A stretch of DNA of 37,765 bases, from NCBI GenBank assembly GCA_005786775.1, contig SYDD01000371.1:1-37765 (forward strand), written 5' to 3'. The position numbers and the translations under genes were made by a program. The notes under the pieces are model-generated. The model was not told where the DNA came from. It saw nothing but the letters and a program-made list of their open reading frames with translations, and made no database searches. Origin of the DNA: Opitutaceae bacterium. Lineage in GTDB: Bacteria > Verrucomicrobiota > Verrucomicrobiia > Opitutales > Opitutaceae. Below, piece after piece: positions 28,162 to 37,765 of this stretch; positions within the stretch are counted from its first letter, which is position 1; each line of letters begins with the position of its first letter.

Positions 28162-30396
28162 TTACCCCGCCCGGCCGAACAGCAACCGCAGGGAATTGAG
28201 GCAGACCACGAGGGTGCTACCCTCGTGGGCCGCGACGCCGATCGACAGCGGGACCACGCCGACGGTCGTGGCCAAGACCATCACGAGGACCACCCCGAGG
28301 GAAATGGCTAGGTTCTGGCGAATGATCGCGCGCGCCCGACGGCTCAGCCGGGCGGCCGCGAGGAAATTGTCGATGCGGTCGTGCATCAGGATCACCTCCG
28401 CCTGCTCGAGGGCCGCGTCGCTGCCGCGCGCCCCCATCGCCACGCTGACGTCCGCGGCCGCGAGGCTGGGCGCATCATTGACCCCGTCCCCGACCATCGC
28501 GACCACGCGGCCCTCGGCGCGCAGCGCCTGGATCGCGGCCACCTTGTCCTCCGGGCTGAGCCCCGCCCGCACCTCGGAAACCCCAAGCTCCCGCGCCACC
28601 GCCTCGGCGGCGTGACGGCGGTCCCCGGTCAGCATCACCGTGCGGATGCCGGCGCGGCTGAGTTCCTCCAGCACGCGGCGGGATTCCGCGCGGATCTGGT
28701 CGCGCAGCAGGATGCGGCCGACGAGGTCGCGGCCGAGGACCCAGACCTCGCTGAGGTCCGCGTCGGCGGGCGGGAGCTGCCGGGCCCACGCGGCCAGCGG
28801 GCCGGCCTCGAGCAACTCGCGGCGCCCGAGCAGCAGCGTCGTTTCCCCCACCCTGCCCTGGACGCCCTGGCCGGTAAGGGACCGGAAGTCGTCCACGGGC
28901 AGCTCGCGGACACCGTGGGCCTGGGCATGGCGGACGATCGCCCGCGCGATCGGATGCTGGGACTTCGCCTCGAGCGCATAGGCCAGCTCCAGCACCTCGC
29001 GTTCGCGGCCCGGCGGGAAGCTCTCGCAGCCGGCCACGGCGAGCTCCCCCGTCGTCAGCGTCCCCGTCTTGTCGAGGGCCACGGCATCGACATCGGCCAA
29101 CCGCTCGATGGCCGCGCCGCCCCGGAAGAGCACGCCGTGGCGGGCGCCCCAAGCGATGGACGCGAGGATGGCGGAGGGGATCGAGAGCACGAGGGCGCAG
29201 GGGCTGGCGACCACCATCAGGGTCATCGCGCGGTAGAAGGCAGACCGCGTCTCACCTTCCTGAGCGAACGCAGGCAGGCCGAAGCCGAGCCACCAGACGA
29301 GGAACATCAGCGCGGAGCCGCCAATAACGAGGTAGGTGTAGCCGGTGCCGAAACGATCCGTGAGGCGCTCGCTGGGGGCCTTCAGCTTCTGGGCAGTCTG
29401 GATGAGCCGAATGATGCGCTGGAGCGTACTCTCGGCCGGGAGCCGGGTGACGTCGAAGTCCACCTGGCCCCAGAGATTGAGCGTGCCGCTGTAGACGGGA
29501 TCGCCCGGGGCCTTCGGGACGGGGTTGGCCTCGCCGGTGAGGGCGGACTCGTCGCTGGCGCTGCGGCCCGCGACCACGCTGCCGTCCGCCGCGAAGGCCT
29601 GTCCCGGGCGCACGCGCAGCCGCTGGCCGGGGCGCACCGCCTCAACGGCGACCTCGCGTTCCCGGCCGTCGGCGTCGAGCAGCGTGGCCTGTTTCGGGGC
29701 GGACTTCAGCAACGAGCCGACCTCGCGCTGGGTCCGGTGCAGGGCGTAACCCTCCATCGCGCCGGAGGCGGAGAAGAGGAACAGTAGCAGCACCGCCTCG
29801 CCCCAGGCACCGATGAGGACCGCACCGGTCGCGACCGCGAGCATCAGGAAATGGATGTCGATCGCGCGTTTCCGGAGGCTGGCCCACGTGTCGATCGCGG
29901 CGTCCCAGGCCCCGGCGGCGAGGGCGAGCAGGAAGAGGCCCCGCGCGAGCCAAGGCCATTCCGGGAGAAAGTGCCCGGCGGCGGAGGCGGCGAGGCCGGC
30001 GGCGCCGCAGAGCGTGGCGAGCAGAGCGAGGAACTTCCACTCCTGCTCCTCCGGCGCGGCCTCGGCCCGGATCTCCGGCCACTCCATCTCGCGCCACAGC
30101 CAGAGTTTCTCCGCGGTGGATCCAGCGAGGCGGCCGAGCTCGGTCATCCCGCCCTCGCGGCGAAGGCGAAACCCAGCGGGGGTCGCGGCCGGGTTCTCCG
30201 TGCTGCGGGTCGTGACGGCGGCGATCGCGGCCGCGAGCCGTTCCTCGAGGCCCGGCACCGGCGCGCGCCCCCAGGTGGCGACCGAAACGCGGCGCGAGAC
30301 GGGGTCGATCCGCACCGCGTTGACCCCCTGTTCCTCGTTGAGGAAGCGGGCCAGCCCGGCGATCCAGTCCTCCCCTGCGCCTGCTTGCTCGCTCAT
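28162..30396 (-). CDS. Heavy-metal translocating P1B-type ATPase
   Basis: TGEANPVPK, VVASPCALVLSIPSA (SPC rather than CPC), DKTGTLTTG, MLTGDRRHAAEAVA, MVGDGVNDAPSLAAADV, HEGSTLVVCLNSLRLL. Start at ATG 30396. Confidence 0.93.
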   Translation of the reverse strand: MSEQAGAGEDWIAGLARFLNEEQGVNAVRIDPVSRRVSVATWGRAPVPGLEERLAAAIAAVTTRSTENPAATPAGFRLRREGGMTELGRLAGSTAEKLWLWREMEWPEIRAEAAPEEQEWKFLALLATLCGAAGLAASAAGHFLPEWPWLARGLFLLALAAGAWDAAIDTWASLRKRAIDIHFLMLAVATGAVLIGAWGEAVLLLFLFSASGAMEGYALHRTQREVGSLLKSAPKQATLLDADGREREVAVEAVRPGQRLRVRPGQAFAADGSVVAGRSASDESALTGEANPVPKAPGDPVYSGTLNLWGQVDFDVTRLPAESTLQRIIRLIQTAQKLKAPSERLTDRFGTGYTYLVIGGSALMFLVWWLGFGLPAFAQEGETRSAFYRAMTLMVVASPCALVLSIPSAILASIAWGARHGVLFRGGAAIERLADVDAVALDKTGTLTTGELAVAGCESFPPGREREVLELAYALEAKSQHPIARAIVRHAQAHGVRELPVDDFRSLTGQGVQGRVGETTLLLGRRELLEAGPLAAWARQLPPADADLSEVWVLGRDLVGRILLRDQIRAESRRVLEELSRAGIRTVMLTGDRRHAAEAVARELGVSEVRAGLSPEDKVAAIQALRAEGRVVAMVGDGVNDAPSLAAADVSVAMGARGSDAALEQAEVILMHDRIDNFLAAARLSRRARAIIRQNLAISLGVVLVMVLATTVGVVPLSIGVAAHEGSTLVVCLNSLRLLFGRAG

Positions 30397-30478
30397 CGTG
30401 GCACGGTGCGGCGGCGGGGAGCGGGCGGCAATTTCAATTGCGGGCGGCGGCGGGCCGGGGCTTCCTTGCCGACCCGCG

Positions 30479-32554
30479 ATGATCGGCCTCCGCGACGACA
30501 CCGATTCCAGTCCGCCTCCGCCGGCCCTCGCGCCGGAGCTGGCCGCGCGCACCTTCGCGGCGGAGGGCTGGCTGAGCTCCGCCCTCGGGCTAGAGCACCG
30601 GCCGCAGCAGGAGGAGATGGCGCGGGCCGTCGCCGGGGCCGTGGCAGACGACGAGCCCCTGCTCTTCGAGGCGGGCACGGGCGTGGGCAAGTCGCTCGCC
30701 TACCTCGTACCGGGCATCATCCACGCGGTGGACCAGTCGCGGCCGCTAATCGTCTCGACCCACACTATCGCGCTGCAGGAGCAGCTGGAGGAGAGCGACC
30801 TGCCGAAGTGCCGGCGGCTGTTCCGCGGCACGCCGGAGCTGGCGCGCTACGCGGATTTCCGGGCCACGGTGCTGGTCGGCAAGGGCAATTACCTCTGCAC
30901 CACGCGGCTCGCGCACGCCCTCGCCGAACGGGCGACCCTCCTCGCCGACGCCGAGTACGATGAGCTGCAGCGCCTCGCCGACTGGGCGGAGGAGACGCGC
31001 ACCGGCCTGCGGCACGAATTGCGCCCCCCGCCCCGGGCGGAGGTCTGGGACGTCGTGAGCGCGGATTCCTCAGCCTGCTCGCGCAAGCATTGCGACGGGG
31101 ACCGCTGCTTCTACCAGCAGGCCCGCGCGCGCCTCCGCCAGGCCAACGTGGTCATCGTGAACCACGCGCTCCTCTTCGCCCTGATTAATGCCGGCGGGGC
31201 GCAGGCCCAGGGGGCCCCGGCCGACGCCCGCGGAGTCCTACTGGCGGACGACTTTGTGGTCCTGGACGAGGCCCACACCGTGCCCGAGGTGGCCACCGAC
31301 CACTTCGGCCTCAGCCTCTCCAGCTTCGGCGTCGACCGCGCGCTGAAGTACCTCCATAATCCCCGCACGCGCCGGGGGCTCCTGCGGCGGCTCGGGGATC
31401 CGGCCGGGCCACAACTCGTGGAGGACGCGCTCGCCGCGGCGGAGGAGTTCTTCGCCTCGATCGCGGACACCCTGCTCGCCGCCCGGAGCGTCGTCCGCCT
31501 GCGCCAGGCCGAGCCCGTGGCGCCGATGCTGGAAGGCCCGCTCGGGGCCCTGGAGCGCCTGCTGGCCGAAAAGGCGGACCGGATGGAGGAAGGGCGTGAC
31601 CGGGATGAACTCCTGGAGCAACGCCAGCGGCTGAAGGGCATTCAGGGCGGCCTGACGGAATGGCTTAGTCTGGGTGCCCCGGGGCACGTGTACTGGGCGG
31701 AGCGATCCGGGCGGCAGCAGACGATCGTGACCCTGCGTAGCGCGCCGCTGGAGATCGCTCCGGCCCTGCGCCAGCACCTATTTGGCCGGCGAACCTCCGT
31801 GGTCTGCACCAGTGCTACCCTCGCCCTGGGCGGGCAGGTCGGCGCGTTCGCACAGCGCCTCGGCGCGGGCGAGGCCCGCACGGGCCTCGTACGCTCGCCG
31901 TTCGATTATGCGCGGAACATGCGGGTGTATGTTGCCGCGGATGTGCCCCTGCCCTCTGCGAAGGACGCCCGGCTCGCCCTCGACATCCTTGCCGATTACG
32001 TGGCGTTCTGTTGCACCCGGGTGCGCGGCGGCTCCCTGGTCCTCTTCACCAGCTACACCGACCTCCGCGCGGTCGCGCAGACCCTAGAGCCGGTGCTGCG
32101 GGCAGAGGGGCGGCCGCTGCTCTGCCAAGGCGCGGATCTCTCGCGCACAGAGCTGACCCGACGAATGCGCGCGGCGGGTAACGCCGTACTGCTGGGCACG
32201 GACAGTTTCTGGACGGGGATCGATGTGCCCGGCGACGCGCTGGCGCAGGTCATTATCACCCGCCTGCCTTTTGATCCCCCGGACCATCCGGTGACCGAGG
32301 CGCGCTGCGACCACCTGCGCGAGGAGGGCGGCAACCCCTTCCAAGAGCTTACCCTACCCGATGCCCTGATGAAGTTCCGGCAGGGCGTGGGTCGGCTGAT
32401 CCGCTCGGCCTCGGACCGGGGTGTGATCACCCTGCTGGACGCCCGGGTGCTGGCCAAGACGTATGGACGGCTCTTTCTCGATTCCCTGCCGCAGCCCGCC
32501 TTCACCCAGCTTTCCCGGGCGAATCGAGAGGAGAAATTTCGTCCTTTCGCCTGA
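30479..32554 (+). CDS. DinG/XPD-like ATP-dependent Fe-S helicase
   Basis: FEAGTGVGKSLAYLVPGI (Walker A), NYLCTTR and ACSRKHCDGDRCFYQQAR (four Cys), VVLDEAHTVPEVA (DEAH), GTDSFWTGIDVPGDAL, QGVGRLIRSASDRG. Confidence 0.92.
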   Translation: MIGLRDDTDSSPPPPALAPELAARTFAAEGWLSSALGLEHRPQQEEMARAVAGAVADDEPLLFEAGTGVGKSLAYLVPGIIHAVDQSRPLIVSTHTIALQEQLEESDLPKCRRLFRGTPELARYADFRATVLVGKGNYLCTTRLAHALAERATLLADAEYDELQRLADWAEETRTGLRHELRPPPRAEVWDVVSADSSACSRKHCDGDRCFYQQARARLRQANVVIVNHALLFALINAGGAQAQGAPADARGVLLADDFVVLDEAHTVPEVATDHFGLSLSSFGVDRALKYLHNPRTRRGLLRRLGDPAGPQLVEDALAAAEEFFASIADTLLAARSVVRLRQAEPVAPMLEGPLGALERLLAEKADRMEEGRDRDELLEQRQRLKGIQGGLTEWLSLGAPGHVYWAERSGRQQTIVTLRSAPLEIAPALRQHLFGRRTSVVCTSATLALGGQVGAFAQRLGAGEARTGLVRSPFDYARNMRVYVAADVPLPSAKDARLALDILADYVAFCCTRVRGGSLVLFTSYTDLRAVAQTLEPVLRAEGRPLLCQGADLSRTELTRRMRAAGNAVLLGTDSFWTGIDVPGDALAQVIITRLPFDPPDHPVTEARCDHLREEGGNPFQELTLPDALMKFRQGVGRLIRSASDRGVITLLDARVLAKTYGRLFLDSLPQPAFTQLSRANREEKFRPFA

Positions 32555-32581
32555 ACGCCGGCGGCTGTTAATCTTGCTCCG

Positions 32582-33301
32582 ATGCTGACTCTGCACGCCG
32601 CCGCCGCGACCGACATCGGGCGGGTGCGCCGGGAAAACCAGGATCGCTTCCTCCTCGACGCCGCTGGTCGGCTGTTCGGCGTGGCGGACGGGGTTGGCGG
32701 GTTGCCGGGGGGCGCGGAGGCCGCTCAGCTCGCGGTGGAGGCTTTTGCCCGGTGGATGGCGGCGGACGGCTCTGCGGACCCCGATCTGGCAGCTGCCCTG
32801 CGCGAGGCCAATGATTCCGTGGCCCTGCTGGGCCGGCGCATCAGCCCGGCGGTAGGCATCGGCACCACGCTGACGGTCGGAAGCCTCGCCGGAAGCGCGC
32901 TGCGGTTGGCCCACGTCGGAGATTCCCGCTGTTATGGCTGGCGGGCGGGGGTGCTGGAACTGCTCACGGAGGATCACTCGGTCGAAAACGAAGTGCGGCG
33001 TCGTCGGGCCAAGGGTGAGAAGATCTATTATCCGGCTTCGCAGCGTGGGGCCCTCACCCGCTGCATCGGCCAGCCGCCCCCGCTGGAGATCGACGTGACG
33101 CTTCGCCCGATGCTGGCCGGAGACCGGTACGTCTTCTGCACGGACGGTATCTCGCGATTGGTCCCGGATCCTGAGCTGCAGGACCTACTGGCCGCCACAG
33201 CGGAGCCACAAGATGCGGTGGACCGAATGGTGGAAGTGGCGCTGCGGCGGGGCGGGCCGGACAACGCCACGGCGGTAGCGGTCTACGTGGAGGCAGGCTG
33301 A
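32582..33301 (+). CDS. PP2C-family Ser/Thr phosphatase (Stp1-like)
   Basis: TDIGRVRRENQDRFLLD, GVADGVGGLPGG, HVGDSRCYGWR, CTDGISRLV, GGPDNATAVAVYV. Confidence 0.93.
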   Translation: MLTLHAAAATDIGRVRRENQDRFLLDAAGRLFGVADGVGGLPGGAEAAQLAVEAFARWMAADGSADPDLAAALREANDSVALLGRRISPAVGIGTTLTVGSLAGSALRLAHVGDSRCYGWRAGVLELLTEDHSVENEVRRRRAKGEKIYYPASQRGALTRCIGQPPPLEIDVTLRPMLAGDRYVFCTDGISRLVPDPELQDLLAATAEPQDAVDRMVEVALRRGGPDNATAVAVYVEAG

Positions 33302-33303
33302 GC

Positions 33304-33618
33304 GTGCCGTCACGCCGGGAACACTTTGCAGCCCTCGTCTCTCGCCAGCCGGGGAATGAGCTCTTCCGGTTCAGCCTCGCACAGGCACTGGTGGCCGAAG
33401 GTCGGGTGGAGGAGGCGCTGGTCCACTTCCAAACCTGTGCGGAGGGTAAGGCGGACTGGATGATGCCGCGGATTCTATTGGGCAAGGTCCTCCTCGGTTT
33501 GGCCCGAACGGCAGAAGCGCGGCCGTGGCTGGAGTCGGCCCTCCGGCTGGCGGTGGACCAGCACCATGAGGAGCCGGAGCAGGAACTGCGCGCGCTACTC
33601 GCGGACCTCCGGACTTAG
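33304..33618 (+). CDS. Small TPR-like protein
   Basis: Helical repeat pattern NELFRFSLAQALVAEGRVEEALVHFQTCAE; GTG start 2 nt after the PP2C stop. Confidence 0.7.
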   Translation: MPSRREHFAALVSRQPGNELFRFSLAQALVAEGRVEEALVHFQTCAEGKADWMMPRILLGKVLLGLARTAEARPWLESALRLAVDQHHEEPEQELRALLADLRT

Positions 33619-33784
33619 CCCCAAGAAGGCACCACGGCGGATCCCGAAGGTGTAAAACCCACTCGCCCCTCACCCCAGACGCGAGATCTGGGGCTGGAGT
33701 AAGGAGTGCCCCTTATCCCCCGAAACCGACCGGCCACGGGCACTAAGGGGAGGCATCGCATTCCGCCCTTAAGGCCCGCGGGGT

Positions 33785-36195
33785 TTAAAAGCCGAAGGTA
33801 GCGGTCAGGATGAAATTCCGCGGTCGGCGCAGTTCCCAGCGGATGGGCACCAGGGCGTGGGTCGCCCCGAGCACGCCCTCGGTGTCGTAGTCACTCGCAA
33901 CCAGCCGGGCGCCGCTCCAGTCGAACAGGTTCTCCACGTTGAGCTGCGTGCGGAGCGTGACGTCGCGGAAGATCCGGCGCTCGTGGGCCAGCATCGCGCC
34001 GAGGTCCCAGCAGTCCCGGTCCTTGATCGGGCGGGAGGGATTGATGATCCCGGTCGGCGCGCCGGCGACGAGGCCCCGCTCGAAACCGACGGTGTTGGCG
34101 CTGCGCCAGCGGAAGTTGCCGCCGACCGACCAGCCTTTGAGGGCGCCGTCGCGGGCGAAGGTGTGGGTGGCGAGGCCGTTGAGGGCGTACTTGCCGTTGC
34201 GGTGCGTGGCGGCGCCCTCGATCGCGAGCTCGTCGAGGTAGACCTTCTCGGCGGCGGCGGTCTGCTGCTCTAGGTAGAGCGCGTCGGTGCCCACCTGCGC
34301 GCGGGCGGCGGCATTGGCCGGGTCGAGGTCGAAGGCGGAGGAGCGCTGCCCGGCCTCGACGCGGCGGAGCTCGCCGGCGAAGCGGCGCCAGGTGGCGAGC
34401 CCCTGGTAGGGAGTGGTGGTGTTCAGGTAGCGTCCGAGCGAGGCGAGGTGCGTGCCGAGGGTGTTCTCGTTGCTGCTGCCGGTGAGGGCCACGCGCCAGC
34501 GGGGCGAGGGGTTGAAGACGACGCTCAGCTCGTAGCCCTCGGCCTGGAAGCTCCACGTGTCGCTGACGTCGGTGGAGTCGGCCGGATAGACCCCGGACGG
34601 GGCCATCGCGGCGAAGTTCGGGTCGCGGGCGTCCCGGTAATTGGAGCGGAGGCGGGCGAGGATGTTCTTGATGTTGCCCGAGTACGCGTTCGCGTTGCGC
34701 GCCTGGTCGGTCGCGGCGTTAGTGAACCGGTTCGCGGAGACTGACAGGCGGCCGCCGAGCAGGGAGAGGCGGAGGCCGTAGTCCTCGGTCTTCCCGGTGG
34801 AGTTGGGCGCGGGCACGTCCTCGAAGTTGCGCCAGGAGGCGTTGCCGACCGGCCGGAAGTTATTGGAGCGGTTGTAGGTAAACGAGAGCCACGGCAGCAT
34901 GTGCCAGACCGCGCCCACAGTGCGGGAGATGCCGGCGGCGGAGACGCTCGGCTTGCGCTCGAGGGGGATCTGGCGCGAGGGGGAGAAATAGCGCCGCAGC
35001 GGATCGGTCGCGGAAAGGGGGATCGCAGGGTCGATGAAGCCGCGGACGTCGGGCACGCCGTAACTGCGGGTGGCGTCGCGGCGGTGGCCGATGACGGTGA
35101 CGAGGCGCCCGGCGAACCAGCGGGCCGGCCAGCCGAAGGAGGCGGCGTCATTGGTGGAGCGGGCCTTGGTCGAGTTCAGGAATTGCCGGAGGCCAAGGTT
35201 GACGGGGGCGGCGTCGTTCGCGTTGGCCCCGACGAGGGTGCGGCCGTTGAGCTGCGCCAGGTTGCGCGCGATCTGGAACCGATCCGGCAGCGGATAGGGC
35301 ACCTGCCCGTTCACGAAGTAGACCCGCGTGCGGAGGATGTGGGGGCCGCCGAGGGCCCAGGTGAGCGGGGCGACGTTGCGGTTCAGGCTGTAGCTCTCGT
35401 GGTTGAGCGTGACGACGGTGTCGCGGAACGGGCGGGCGGTGACGCCGGGGTGAGGCGGTCCTGCTTGCGGCCCTCGAACAGGCGGAACTCGCGCTTCTCG
35501 TCGTGGAGGAGGTTCCGGCGGAGCGCCAGGCGGCCGGGCACGAGGGGCTGGTTGTGCTCCAGGGCGGCGCGGCGGGAGCTCCAGCGGTCGTACTGGAGCT
35601 GCACCTGCGTGCGGCGGGCCGCGAGCTGCGCACGCTTGGTGGTGGTGACGGCGGCGCCCTGAGGATTGCCGACCCCGATCAGGAGGGCGTTGGGGCCGCG
35701 GGAGAGGGTGATGCGCTCCAGATTGTAGGCGTCGTTCGGCTCCAGCGCGGAGAAGAAGTCGTGGGCAAGACCCTGCTCGCCGTTGTTCGAGACGAAGCCC
35801 CGGATCGAGTACTGCTGGCCGGTGCCGAAGCGCAGAAACTGGCCCGAGGCGCGGTTGGCATCGACGTTGTCGCCCTCCACCGAGTCGACGCTCGGCGTGT
35901 AAAGCAGGGCCTTGTCGAGCGAGTTGGCGGCGAGGTCCTAGAGGAACTCGGGCGTGAGGACCGTGAGCGAGGCGCCGACATCGCGGAGGCTGGTGCGCAT
36001 CCGGGTACCGGCAAGGGTTTCGCTGGCGGCATAGCCGGTGTCCTTGGCGGTCGAGACCGTGAAGGGGGTGCGCACGACCGGATCCACCGGGGCCGGGGCG
36101 GGCCGTGGTGGGGCGGTCTGGGCGGGGACGCGCGGCGCGAGGATCCCGAGGAGCAGCGGCCAGAGGAGCGGGAGGCGGGGGAGCGGCGAAGGCAT
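33785..36195 (-). pseudogene. TonB-dependent outer membrane receptor, disrupted by in-frame TAG and a frameshift
   Basis: N-terminal signal and plug start in one ORF ending LTVLTPEFL* at 35938-35940; the same frame continues DLAANSLDKALLYTPSVDS...IRGFVSNNG...ERITLSRGPNALLIG; frame changes near 35447-35451 into GVTARPFRDTVVTLNHESYS...; C-terminus NFILTATFGF. Confidence 0.82.
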
Positions 36196-36405
36196 GCGGG
36201 GAATCCGGGGAAAGGGGGAGGGTTGGGGAGGTGGGGATGCGGGCGAAGAACGCTGCCGTTCGCCCCCGCGCACCGGCGCGGGGAAAAGCGGGCGCATCAT
36301 CCCGGGCGTGGGACCGGGGTCGAGCTGGGAATGGCGCCCTGCCGGCGCGGCGGACCCGCGCGCCGCCTTGCGCCCGGGGGGCAACCTGCTTCGTTGACCA
36401 ACCTT

Positions 36406-37245
36406 ATGGCTCCCTCCTCTCCCCGGGTCTGGTTCATCACGGGCGCCTCGCGCGGCCTCGGTCGCGCGATCGCTGCAGCCGCGCTGGCGCGTGGCGACCA
36501 CGTGGCCGCCTCCGCGCGGGATCCCGGCACCCTGGCGGATCTGGTGGCGGGGGCGCCGGAGCGCGTGCGGGCGCTGCGGCTGGATGTCGCCGCCCCGGGG
36601 GAGGCCTCGGCCGCCGTGTCCGCGGCGCTGGCGGCCTTCGGCCGGATCGACGTGGTGGTCAACAACGCGGGCTTCGGCCTGCTCGGCGCCCTCGAGGAGC
36701 TGACCGAGGAACAGATGCGGCGGCAGTGGGAGACGAATTTCCTCGGCGCCGTGCACGTCGTGCGGGCGAGCCTGCCGCAGCTGCGGGCGCAGCGGGGCGG
36801 CCATCTGGTCTTCATCAGCGCCGCGGCGGCCATCAGCAACTATCCGGGTTTCTCGATTTACGGGGCCGCGAAGGCCGCGCTGGAGGCCGTGGGCGAGGCG
36901 GTGGCGGCGGAGACCCGCCCGCTCGGGATCAAGGTCACCCTCGTGCAACCGGGGCCCTTCCGCACGGATTTTGTGGGCCGGTCCCTCGAGCCGGGGGCGG
37001 CGACCCTGCCGGACTATGCGGGCACGAGCGGCAAATTCCGCAAGCTGGTGGAGAGCACCCGCGGGCGTCAGCCGGGCGATCCGGCCAAGGCGGCGGCGGC
37101 GATTTTGGCGGCGGTGGACGCGGACTCCCCTCCCCTGCGGCTGGTGCTCGGCAAATACGCGACCGACAAGGCGCGGCGACGGCACACGGCCGGCCTGCGG
37201 GAGCTGGAGGCTTGGGAAGGCGTCGGCGCGGCCGCGGACTTTTGA
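36406..37245 (+). CDS. Short-chain dehydrogenase/reductase
   Basis: VWFITGASRGLGRAIA, VVNNAGFGLLGALEELT, YGAAKAALEAVGEAVA. Start at ATG 36406. Confidence 0.92.
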   Translation: MAPSSPRVWFITGASRGLGRAIAAAALARGDHVAASARDPGTLADLVAGAPERVRALRLDVAAPGEASAAVSAALAAFGRIDVVVNNAGFGLLGALEELTEEQMRRQWETNFLGAVHVVRASLPQLRAQRGGHLVFISAAAAISNYPGFSIYGAAKAALEAVGEAVAAETRPLGIKVTLVQPGPFRTDFVGRSLEPGAATLPDYAGTSGKFRKLVESTRGRQPGDPAKAAAAILAAVDADSPPLRLVLGKYATDKARRRHTAGLRELEAWEGVGAAADF

Positions 37246-37321
37246 GGCGTGCCCGGGGCCGCAAGCGGCGAAGTTTGGGCTGGATTCTCCCGAGGCAAAA
37301 CGCCACCTTCCCGCCCTCCAC

Positions 37322-37396
<75 letters not shown>

Positions 37397-37420
37397 CTTT
37401 CCGCCCCGGGTGGGCGTGTA

Positions 37421-37458
37421 AAAAAAAGGCCCGCCGACGAACGCCGGCGGGCCTTTTT
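37421..37458. terminator. Bidirectional intrinsic terminator between tRNA-Met and the convergent oxidoreductase gene
   Basis: AAAAAAA-GGCCCGCCG-acgaacgc-CGGCGGGCC-TTTTT: 9-bp stem with A-tract and T-tract on either side. Confidence 0.88.
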
Positions 37459-37476
37459 AATGGTTACCGAAGCCGA

Positions 37477-37765
37477 TCAGACGAGCTCGGTCTCGCCCGG
37501 ATTGGGGGTCTTCGGGAAAAAGCCCGGGCCCGCCTTGAATTCCTTCGGGGCGATATCGAGCTTGGAGCCCTCCATCAGCCACTTCCAGGACACCTCGCGC
37601 CCGGTATAGGCCGAGATGCGGCCACCGATCGCGGTGAGCGTGCTGATCGCCACCTGCTCGCCCTCGTTCAGCGGCTGGTTCTTGCGGATGCTCTCGATCA
37701 GGTGCGTGTGCTCGACCACGTACGGGTCCAGCGTCGGGCCGGAGTAATTGAACGGGTTCGCCCCC
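37477..37765 (-). CDS. Gfo/Idh/MocA family oxidoreductase, C-terminal part (runs off window)
   Basis: GANPFNYSGPTLDPYVVEHTHLIESIRKNQPLNEGEQVAISTLTAIGGRISAYTGREVSWKW resembles C-termini of Verrucomicrobia/Planctomycetes family members. Confidence 0.7.
   Translation of the reverse strand, partial: GANPFNYSGPTLDPYVVEHTHLIESIRKNQPLNEGEQVAISTLTAIGGRISAYTGREVSWKWLMEGSKLDIAPKEFKAGPGFFPKTPNPGETELV

Noticed and set aside
28381-29787. 468-aa plus-strand ORF opposite the P-type ATPase
   Set aside because: Shadow frame; P-type ATPase signature motifs are on the minus strand.
33673-33693. CCCCAGA-N7-TCTGGGG hairpin downstream of the TPR gene as terminator
   Set aside because: No T-tract follows it on either strand; too weak to call.
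36406-37245. SDR as the missing ketoreductase of the polyene locus
   Set aside because: About 10 kb away, opposite strand, in an unrelated neighbourhood, and resembles general classical SDRs rather than a linked FabG.

Overview
High-GC bacterial window; gene content resembles Verrucomicrobia/Opitutaceae (inference, no search run). From left to right it holds: the 5' end of infB (open frame lost at a C7 tract near the edge); nusA with a strong intrinsic terminator in its own leader; a type II pseudopilin; a CBS/DRTGG family II pyrophosphatase; a PAS-PAS-PP2C (RsbU-like) phosphatase; a TonB-dependent receptor; a PagL-like lipid A deacylase; and a CPA2 antiporter. The centrepiece is a ~15 kb locus (about 11.6-26.4 kb) that looks like a xanthomonadin/aryl-polyene-type pigment system. 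It has a chorismatase (XanB2/Hyg5/FkbO family), a lipoprotein, and a long minus-strand operon. In transcription order the operon encodes a flavin-dependent halogenase-like protein, ACP, KS, ACP, KS, KS-like chain-length factor, LpxL-like and PlsC-like acyltransferases, GT2, LolA-like protein, MMPL exporter and AMP-ligase. No ketoreductase, dehydratase or thioesterase is visible in it. After the locus come a periplasmic protein, a glycine-zipper lipoprotein, a P1B-type metal ATPase (SPC motif), a DinG-like Fe-S helicase, a Stp1-like PP2C, a TPR protein, a TonB receptor broken by an in-frame TAG plus a -1 frameshift, an SDR, tRNA-Met(CAT), a bidirectional terminator and a partial Gfo/Idh/MocA protein.
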